This document shows, piece after piece, positions 58,099 to 64,000 of a DNA stretch of 64,000 bases (position 1 is its first letter; each line of letters starts with the position of its first letter). Below the pieces are notes generated by a model, which had not been told where the DNA came from, made no database searches, and saw only the letters and a list, made by a program, of their open reading frames with translations. Made by a program: the position numbers and the translations under genes. Source of the stretch: UBA1189 sp045612065 (GTDB taxonomy: Bacteria > Bacteroidota > Bacteroidia > Bacteroidales > Bacteroidaceae); the NCBI GenBank assembly GCA_045612065.1, contig JAZKYH010000050.1, positions 24,774 through 88,773 of the forward strand, in the 5' to 3' direction.

Positions 58099-60072
58099 TT
58101 AGAACAACCCGAACGTGGTGCGCAGCACGCGGAACTCGGTGCGGCGGTTCTCGGCATTGCAGATTTCTTGCTGCTCCTCGGGTAGGGTGAGGATGTACTC
58201 CTCGGTGAGTATGTCGCCCTCTTTCAGGAAGGAATATCGCTCGGCCATCTTCTTGGTCACGGTCTTGGGTGTGCTCTCACCATATCCCTTGGCTACGAGG
58301 CGGTTGGCATGGATTCCCTTGTCGATGAGGTGTGCCACCACAGATTCGGCACGGCGTTGTGAGAGGCGCTCGTTGTAGTCGTCGCGGCCCTTGTAGTCGC
58401 AGTGGGCTCCCAGCTCGATTACTATATTGGGGTTGTCTGTCAAAAGACGAACCAGTACGTCGAGCGCCACGACCGACGAGTCGGTGAGTGTGGCAGAGTT
58501 GAAGGCATAGAAGATGTTGTCGATGAGCACGGGGCGTGTGATGCTCGACAAGGGGAACTGCAGGGTGTACTCACGGTCCTGGTCGGTGCTGTCGGCGGTG
58601 AGCTCTTGCATGTAGTTGAGGTATCCGTTGCATGAGCCGAGGAGCACATAGCTTGCTCCGGGGGTGATGCGTTTGGTGAACGAGCCGTCGGTCTTCGGGC
58701 TCAGCTTCTCATTGGTTCCGTCGTTGCCAATAAGATATATGGTGCCTTCGGGCAGTTCGTAGCCATCTTTCTCGTATATCCATCCCGTGAGCGTATGCAC
58801 CGTCTCGGGAAGGTTGAAGGAGTAGAGGTGGTCCCATCCGCGGGCATCGCCGCGGTTGCTGCTGAAGTAGCCGCGCATGCGCTCTCCCTCGAAGGTCATG
58901 CCGAAGTCGTCGTCAGCCGAGTTCATGGGTGCGAGCAGGTTTGTTACGACCCAGCGCTGCTCCTTGTCGAGGGTGGCGCAGTAGATGTCGAGCCCGCCCA
59001 TGCCTTGGTGTCCGTCTGAGGAGAAGTAGAGGTCGCCGTTGGGACGGAAGGTGGGGAACATCTCGTCGCCCTGCGTGTTGATGGGCGTGCCGAGATTTTC
59101 GATGTTGCTGAAGCCGTCGGCGACGAGTTCCACGCGCCAGATGTCGAGTCCTCCCATGCCGCCACTCATGTCGGAGACGAAGTAGAGCCACTTGCCGTCG
59201 GGCGACACGGCAGGGTGGGCGAGCGAGGTGATGGAGTCCTTCATGATGTCGCACAGTACGGGAGCACTCCATGAGGCATCTGAGCGGGACGACTTGTAGA
59301 TTTGCGCGGGGCGTGGGGCCTCGCTGTCCATGGTGCAACGCGTGAGGTACATCGTCTTATAGTCGGGCGTAAAGGAGCAGGCGCCCTCTTCGTATTCGCT
59401 GTTCAGTTCACCCTCGATGGTCTCGGGCTTTTGCCACTTGCCGTTCTCGTCCTTCACGGCCACAAAGATGTCTGGGGCTTTCACTCCCGTGATAAGGCTC
59501 TTGTCTTCGCCCAATGCCTTGTCGCGTGTCGAGGTGAAGAAGAGTTGGTCATACTTGTCGCTGCCAAACATAGGGGAGTACTCGCTGCGTCGTGAGTTGA
59601 AGAACGCCTCCTTCTTCACGATGTAGCGTGTGGGCGACTTCTTCCACTGTGGGGCCGTGGTGCAGGCCTTGAGGCCATTGATGGCGGTGGTGTCGTTGGG
59701 GCAGTAGGCAAGGTAGGTGGTGTAGTTTGTGATGGCTGCTTTGTAATCGCCTTTTTGCAGTTGTAGGTCGGCCAGATGTTTGAATACAATGCTATCAGAA
59801 CAGCCATAGCGAGCTGCGTTAAGATATGATGCCAATGCCTTGGCATTCATGTTGATGCGGCGGTAGCACTCGGCCGTCTTGAACGCCCGTTCGGCACGCT
59901 TCTCCTTCTCTTTCGGGTCGGTTTTGGTGTAAGCTTTCTTGAACATCACTGATGCCTCATAGTATTCGCCCAAGGCATAGCTTTGCTCGGCCTTACGGAG
60001 TGCACTCTCGGCCCCACAGCTGGTGAGTATGAGGAGGCAGAGTAGGAGGGGTATGTAGTGGTATGTGTGCAT
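58099..60072 (-). CDS. PorE-like T9SS protein: TPR, beta-propeller, OmpA
   Basis: The 657-residue lipoprotein (LILTSC, cysteine 19) has TPR repeats (about 25-135), a WD40/PD40-type beta-propeller (about 165-415, with YFVSDMSGGMGGLDIWRV and YFSSDGHQGMGGLDIY), a carboxypeptidase-regulatory-like domain (about 425-500), and a C-terminal OmpA domain with LGAHCDYKGRDDYNERLSQRRAE that binds peptidoglycan. This order matches PorE (PG1058) of Porphyromonas gingivalis, which anchors the type IX secretion system. It ends in RRTEFRVLRTTF, as OmpA-type T9SS proteins do. Its presence supports secretion of the peptidases at 21, 36 and 45 kb by T9SS. Confidence 0.85.
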   Translation of the reverse strand: MHTYHYIPLLLCLLILTSCGAESALRKAEQSYALGEYYEASVMFKKAYTKTDPKEKEKRAERAFKTAECYRRINMNAKALASYLNAARYGCSDSIVFKHLADLQLQKGDYKAAITNYTTYLAYCPNDTTAINGLKACTTAPQWKKSPTRYIVKKEAFFNSRRSEYSPMFGSDKYDQLFFTSTRDKALGEDKSLITGVKAPDIFVAVKDENGKWQKPETIEGELNSEYEEGACSFTPDYKTMYLTRCTMDSEAPRPAQIYKSSRSDASWSAPVLCDIMKDSITSLAHPAVSPDGKWLYFVSDMSGGMGGLDIWRVELVADGFSNIENLGTPINTQGDEMFPTFRPNGDLYFSSDGHQGMGGLDIYCATLDKEQRWVVTNLLAPMNSADDDFGMTFEGERMRGYFSSNRGDARGWDHLYSFNLPETVHTLTGWIYEKDGYELPEGTIYLIGNDGTNEKLSPKTDGSFTKRITPGASYVLLGSCNGYLNYMQELTADSTDQDREYTLQFPLSSITRPVLIDNIFYAFNSATLTDSSVVALDVLVRLLTDNPNIVIELGAHCDYKGRDDYNERLSQRRAESVVAHLIDKGIHANRLVAKGYGESTPKTVTKKMAERYSFLKEGDILTEEYILTLPEEQQEICNAENRRTEFRVLRTTFGLF

Positions 60073-60115
60073 ATTCTACTATGTAACGTTCGTGTGGCTT
60101 TTTTATTGTGATGCA

Positions 60116-60437
60116 AGGATAACCTTGGCTGATAGGAGTGCCGGGTGTACCGCTTTTTTACACCTGACATTGAGGCTCCATACCGGTGGAGTGGAAGGTT
60201 GAAAGCTGGCATCTTAAGTGGCAAGCAATTGCGCTTCTCGATGGCCTCCATTCACGCAAGTGGTCGCGACCACTTGCGCGAATGATGGCGACCACTTGCG
60301 TGGATTGTCGCCATCAAGAAATAAAAACAATGGGTCGGGAGGGGTGGCATTACCAATCTATCCGGTCAGCCGAGGCTGTCCTTTTCAAATGAATGAAAAA
60401 CAGAATGTTGATTGTCGTAAGGACTGCCGATTAACCT
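60116..60437. repeat. Second composite element, left arm truncated
   Basis: The left half-arm AGGATAACCTTGGCTG (60116-60131) matches the second half of the left arm at 55666. The right arm, read as reverse complement from 60437, starts AGGTT and reaches AGGACAGCC after exactly 55 bases (60382), as in the arms at 55611 and 56090. The 82-nt copy C lies between them, in the same orientation as copy B. Confidence 0.8.
60237..60318. repeat. 82-nt palindromic intergenic repeat, copy C
   Basis: It contains a 24-bp perfect palindrome at 60255-60278 (half-site CGCAAGTGGTCG), a second CGACCACTTGCG at 60289-60300, and short terminal inverted repeats GATGGC (60240-60245) and GCCATC (60310-60315). It aligns gap-free to copies A and B. 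Confidence 0.92.
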
Positions 60438-60564
60438 GTCTGGGTAAACTCTGATATTATAACCCAACCGTGGGTGGCTTGGCGAGTTGCGGAGCGAATT
60501 TGATGGTGTTTTCGTTCCGTTTGGCGGCAGAAAGGGACTTTTCCGCTATGTTCTTTCGACAGAG

Positions 60565-60596
60565 TTTGCATCTTTGTGTGATTTTTGCTAATTTTG
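60565..60596 (+). promoter_or_regulatory. Promoter for alaS
   Basis: TTTG (60565-60568), 20 bases, TAATTTTG (60589-60596), an exact consensus pair. The leader is about 45 bases. Confidence 0.82.
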
Positions 60597-60644
60597 CAAG
60601 CTATTTGCAGACAAGGAAATAATTAAAAACAAAACTTTACAACT

Positions 60645-63263
60645 ATGTTGACAGCAAAAGAGATTAGAGAATCTTTTAAGAGTTTCTTCGAGAGCAAGGG
60701 ACACCAGATTGTGCCCTCGGCTCCTATGGTGGTCAAGGATGACCCCACACTGATGTTTACCAATGCTGGTATGAACCAGTTTAAGGATATCATCCTCGGT
60801 AATGCCGCGGCCAAGTATAAGCGTGTGGCCGACTCGCAGAAGTGTCTCCGCGTGAGCGGTAAGCACAACGACCTCGAAGAGGTGGGCCACGATACCTATC
60901 ACCACACCATGTTCGAGATGTTGGGTAACTGGTCTTTTGGCGACTACTTCAAGCAGGAGGCTATCGACTGGGCATGGGAGTATCTCGTAGATGTGCTCAA
61001 GCTTGACCCCAAGAACCTCTACGCTACCGTATTCGAGGGCAGCAAGGAGGAGGGCCTCGACCGCGACGATGAGGCTGCCTCTATCTGGGAGCGCCACTTG
61101 CCGAAGGACCACATCATCAACGGTAACAAGAAGGACAACTTCTGGGAGATGGGCGACACAGGTCCCTGCGGCCCCTGCTCAGAAATCCATATCGACCTCC
61201 GCTCTGAGGAGGAGAAGGCTGCGGTGCCCGGTGCACAGATGGTGAACCACGACCATCCGCAGGTAATCGAAATCTGGAACCTCGTGTTCATGCAATACAA
61301 CCGTAAGGCTGACGGCAGCCTCGAGAGCCTTCCCGCCAAGGTTATCGACACCGGTATGGGCTTCGAGCGTCTCTGCATGGCTATGCAGGGCAAGACCTCA
61401 AACTACGACACCGACGTGTTCCAGCCCATCATCAAGGTGATTGCTGCTATGTCGGGTAAGACCTATGGCGAGGATGCCAAGAACGATGTGGCTATGCGCG
61501 TAATTGCCGACCACATCCGTACCATCGCCTTCTCAATCACCGATGGTCAGCTCCCCTCAAATGCTAAGGCAGGCTACGTTATCCGTCGTATCCTCCGCCG
61601 TGCCGTACGTTATGCTTACACCTTCCTCGGACAGAAGCAGGCGTTCATGTACCGCCTCATCCCCGTACTCATCGAGAGCATGGGCGATGCATATCCCGAG
61701 CTCAAGGCTCAGCAAACCCTCATCGAGAAGGTAATCAAGGAGGAGGAAGAGTCATTCCTCCGCACACTCGAGACTGGTATCCGCTTGCTCGACAAGGTGA
61801 TTGCCGACACTCGTGCCGCTGGCAAGAGCGAGATTAGCGGTGTGGATGCCTTCACACTCTACGACACCTACGGCTTCCCCCTCGACCTCACCGAGCTCAT
61901 CCTCCGCGAGAATGGCATGAGCGTATGCATCGCTGAGTTCACCGCCGAGATGGACAAGCAGAAGGCTCGTGCACGTAACGCTGCCGCCGTAGACCTGGGC
62001 GACTGGGTAGTATTGGCCGAAGGCGAGAGCGAGTTTGTAGGCTACGACTATACCGAGCACGATGCACGCATCCTCCGTTATCGTAAGGTGACTCAGAAGA
62101 AGCAGGAACTCTATCAGATTGTGCTCGACAAGACTCCCTTCTACGCCGAGAGTGGTGGTCAGGTGGGCGACACCGGTGCTATCGTAAGTGAATATGAGAC
62201 TATCGACATCATCGACACCAAGAAGGAGAACGGACTCTCCGTACATATCACCACCAAGCTCCCCGAGCATCCCGAGGCGGAGTTCATGGCATGTGTAGAC
62301 ACCGACAAGCGCGAGGCTTGTGCGGCCAACCACTCATGTACTCACCTCATCGACGAGGCGTTGCGCGAGGTATTGGGCACACACGTGGAGCAGAAGGGTT
62401 CACTCGTGACTCCCGACTCATTGCGCTTCGACTTCTCACACTTCCAGAAGGTGACCGATGAGGAGCTCCGTCAGGTTGAGCACCTCGTTAATGCCAAGAT
62501 TCGCGCCAATGTAGAACTCAACGAATACCGCAACCTCCCCATTGAGAAGGCTCGCGAATTGGGTGCCATCGCCCTCTTCGGTGAGAAGTATGGCGACCTT
62601 GTGCGTGTAATCCAGTTTGGCAACTCTATCGAGTTCTGTGGTGGTACCCACGTGAGCGCTACCGGTAAGATTGGTATGGTGAAGATTGTGAGCGAGAGCA
62701 GTATCGCTGCTGGCGTACGCCGTATCGAAGCCATCACCGGTGCCAAGGTAGAGGAGATGCTCGACAAGATGCAGGACAACATGAACGATATCCGTCAGCT
62801 CTTCCACAACGCTCCCGACTTGAAGGCTACCATCGCCAAGTTCATTGCCGAGCACGACGACCTCAAGAAGCAGATTGAGGAGTTCATGAAGGAGAAGGCT
62901 GCATCGCTCAAGGCTGAGCTGTTGCAGAAGATGACCTGCGTGAATGGCGTTAACGTAATCAAGGCTGTAGTACCCATGCCTGCCGAGGCGGTGAAGAACA
63001 TCGTGTTCCAACTCCGCGGCGAGATTACCGAAAACTTGCTCGTTGTCATCGGTAGCGTAGATAGCGAGAAGCCTTTGCTCACCGTATCGGCCAGCGAAGA
63101 TCTCACTGCTAAGGGCGTGAACGCAGGTCAGCTTGTGCGCGAGGCTGCCAAGCTCATCCAAGGTGGTGGCGGTGGCCAGGCACACTTCGCTACTGCCGGT
63201 GGTAAGAACCCCGACGGCATCATCAGTGCCGTGGATAAGGTGGTAGAGTTGGCTACAGCGTGA
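60645..63263 (+). CDS. alaS: Alanyl-tRNA synthetase
   Basis: The 872-residue enzyme charges tRNA(Ala) in the cytosol. The class II catalytic domain is N-terminal (GHQIVPSAPMVVKDDPTLMFTNAGM split by family motif 1, FEMLGNWSFGDYFK motif 2). The editing domain has the zinc-binding NHSCTHLIDEALR and CGGTHVSATG motifs, and the C-terminal C-Ala domain ends in GGGGGQAHFATAGGKNPDGI. The length is standard. It is rich in C-ending codons, indicating high expression. A consensus promoter lies 48 bases upstream. No terminator is evident before the next gene at 63370. Confidence 0.97.
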   Translation: MLTAKEIRESFKSFFESKGHQIVPSAPMVVKDDPTLMFTNAGMNQFKDIILGNAAAKYKRVADSQKCLRVSGKHNDLEEVGHDTYHHTMFEMLGNWSFGDYFKQEAIDWAWEYLVDVLKLDPKNLYATVFEGSKEEGLDRDDEAASIWERHLPKDHIINGNKKDNFWEMGDTGPCGPCSEIHIDLRSEEEKAAVPGAQMVNHDHPQVIEIWNLVFMQYNRKADGSLESLPAKVIDTGMGFERLCMAMQGKTSNYDTDVFQPIIKVIAAMSGKTYGEDAKNDVAMRVIADHIRTIAFSITDGQLPSNAKAGYVIRRILRRAVRYAYTFLGQKQAFMYRLIPVLIESMGDAYPELKAQQTLIEKVIKEEEESFLRTLETGIRLLDKVIADTRAAGKSEISGVDAFTLYDTYGFPLDLTELILRENGMSVCIAEFTAEMDKQKARARNAAAVDLGDWVVLAEGESEFVGYDYTEHDARILRYRKVTQKKQELYQIVLDKTPFYAESGGQVGDTGAIVSEYETIDIIDTKKENGLSVHITTKLPEHPEAEFMACVDTDKREACAANHSCTHLIDEALREVLGTHVEQKGSLVTPDSLRFDFSHFQKVTDEELRQVEHLVNAKIRANVELNEYRNLPIEKARELGAIALFGEKYGDLVRVIQFGNSIEFCGGTHVSATGKIGMVKIVSESSIAAGVRRIEAITGAKVEEMLDKMQDNMNDIRQLFHNAPDLKATIAKFIAEHDDLKKQIEEFMKEKAASLKAELLQKMTCVNGVNVIKAVVPMPAEAVKNIVFQLRGEITENLLVVIGSVDSEKPLLTVSASEDLTAKGVNAGQLVREAAKLIQGGGGGQAHFATAGGKNPDGIISAVDKVVELATA

Positions 63264-63369
63264 TGTTAGTTGAGGGGTTAGAGTTGACAACGGACAACGG
63301 ACCAACGGACAACAGCCGCCATCCGGAAGTCCTATAACCCATAACCTCTCACCTATAACCCAATAAAAT
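63264..63369 (+). repeat. Low-complexity spacer with short direct repeats
   Basis: ACAACGGACAACGGACCAACGG is seen as three near-copies of GACAACGG at about 63286-63310, and TATAACCCATAACC/TATAACCC at about 63332-63360. Such spacers are common between Bacteroidales genes. Confidence 0.6.
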
Positions 63370-64000
63370 ATGCGCAAACTTATTCTAACAATACTTTTCG
63401 GCCTGTCGGTGCTCATGGCACCGGCAGCCGTTGATTCTACCCTGGTGCGCGACCATAGCGTCTCCATCCGTGTGAGGCTGGTCACCTGCTCGCCCGGCAC
63501 CGAGGTCTATGAGGTGTATGGCCATACGGCACTGCGCATAGAGATTCCGACACAGGGTGTCGACGCAGTGGTCAACTACGGTCTGTTTTCCTTCGAAGCC
63601 CCCAACTTCGTGTGGCGCTTCATCAAGGGCGAGACCGACTATGTGGTGGGCACTATCGGGTATCCTATCTTTGAGCGCGAGTACACCTATCGAGGCTCTA
63701 CGGTGACACTGCAGGCTCTCAACCTCAGCCGTGAGGAGAAGGAGCGCTTGGTATACCTGCTCAATGAGAATCTACGCCCCGAGAACCGCGAGTATCGCTA
63801 CAACTTCCTGTACAACAATTGCAGCAACAAGGCTGGCGATATGGCAGAGCAGGCCCTCTCGGTACAGCTGCTCCCCCTGAAGGACCTAGGTGAAGGCACC
63901 TCATACCGCGACATCCTGCATGAGTACAACGCAGGCTATCCGTGGATGCAGTTTGGCATCGACTACCTCTTGGGTGTCGAGGCCGACCTCCCCGTCCCCC
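63370..64000 (+). CDS. DUF4105-family membrane-associated protein, 3' end outside window
   Basis: The frame is open from ATG 63370 to the window edge (210 codons); the stop is not reached. A signal peptide (to about residue 20, VLMAPAA) is followed by a DUF4105-type domain: YEVYGHTALRIEI, VNYGLFSFEAPNFVWRFIKG and RYNFLYNNCSNKAGDMAEQ, in which NNCSN holds a conserved cysteine and asparagines. Related domains have the look of an NlpC/P60-like or permuted papain fold, but no activity is known. It may continue an alaS transcript, since no terminator is seen. Typical members are about 380 residues, so roughly half is present. Confidence 0.85.
   Translation, partial: MRKLILTILFGLSVLMAPAAVDSTLVRDHSVSIRVRLVTCSPGTEVYEVYGHTALRIEIPTQGVDAVVNYGLFSFEAPNFVWRFIKGETDYVVGTIGYPIFEREYTYRGSTVTLQALNLSREEKERLVYLLNENLRPENREYRYNFLYNNCSNKAGDMAEQALSVQLLPLKDLGEGTSYRDILHEYNAGYPWMQFGIDYLLGVEADLPVP

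Larger units (their letters stand above)
60073..60644. other. Intergenic region between divergent porE-like and alaS genes
   Basis: These 572 bases hold a second composite repeat (partial left arm from 60116, copy C at 60237-60318, right arm to 60437) and the alaS promoter. AAGGATA at 60115-60121 gives TATCCTT on the minus strand, a possible weak -7 box for the PorE-like gene located inside the repeat arm. I see no gene. Confidence 0.75.

Noticed and set aside
62436..63500. 354-codon minus-strand frame opposite alaS
   Set aside because: Same explanation: antisense shadow of a highly biased gene.

Overview
The window is chromosomal DNA of a Bacteroidales bacterium. The evidence is a SusC/SusD pair, Omp28-type lipoproteins, a C10 protease, promoters of the Bacteroides type (TTTG, about 20 bp, TAnnTTTG), start codons without strong Shine-Dalgarno sequences, and a PorE-like component of the type IX secretion system (T9SS). 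Prevotellaceae or a close relative is my best guess, with low confidence. I see no tRNA, rRNA, CRISPR array, intact insertion sequence or prophage.

Layout. 1-6.2 kb: an ECF sigma factor with a 60-residue follower, rpe-comEC, an Mpv17-like membrane protein, and a ribokinase-sugar transporter pair. 6.2-9.9 kb: an exported thioredoxin-fold/beta-barrel/Omp28/lipoprotein operon. 9.9-15 kb, opposite strand: a metzincin lipoprotein, a second Omp28 and an 884-residue lipoprotein. 15.4-23.9 kb: a SusC-SusD operon that also carries a Calx-beta-like lipoprotein, a C10 cysteine protease with a T9SS-type tail and a fimbrillin-like lipoprotein. It has no glycoside hydrolase, so it looks like a peptide or protein uptake locus. 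24-35.7 kb: M16 peptidase, cyclophilin, a PnuT-type transporter with thiamine pyrophosphokinase, a bile-acid-symporter-type transporter, DsbD, RadA, a GH2 enzyme and a second ECF sigma factor. 35.8-50.4 kb: an M60 peptidase with an MG2-domain protein, M23 peptidase, MerR regulator, rRNA methyltransferase, M6 peptidase, small lipoprotein and HflX. 50.5-55.4 kb: a 1623-residue protein joining a DnaQ-like exonuclease fold, a RecQ helicase and a UvrD-type helicase. 56.3-64 kb: fumarase, PorE-like protein, alaS and a truncated DUF4105 protein.

The C10, M60 and M6 peptidases all end in sequences resembling T9SS type A sorting domains, and a PorE-like protein is encoded here. Together they suggest a secreted proteolytic lifestyle.

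The least expected signals are non-coding. An intergenic repeat occurs three times at exactly 82 nt (15197, 55812, 60237) and aligns without gaps. Two copies keep the same central hairpin through compensatory changes. Those two copies also lie between arms made of GGTTGTCC/GGACAACC motifs in inverted orientation, with a fixed 55-nt spacing inside each complete arm. A related array of six decamers (consensus near TAGGTTTTCC) lies between fumarase and the PorE gene. These repeats and the triple-domain helicase are the best candidates for undescribed biology here.
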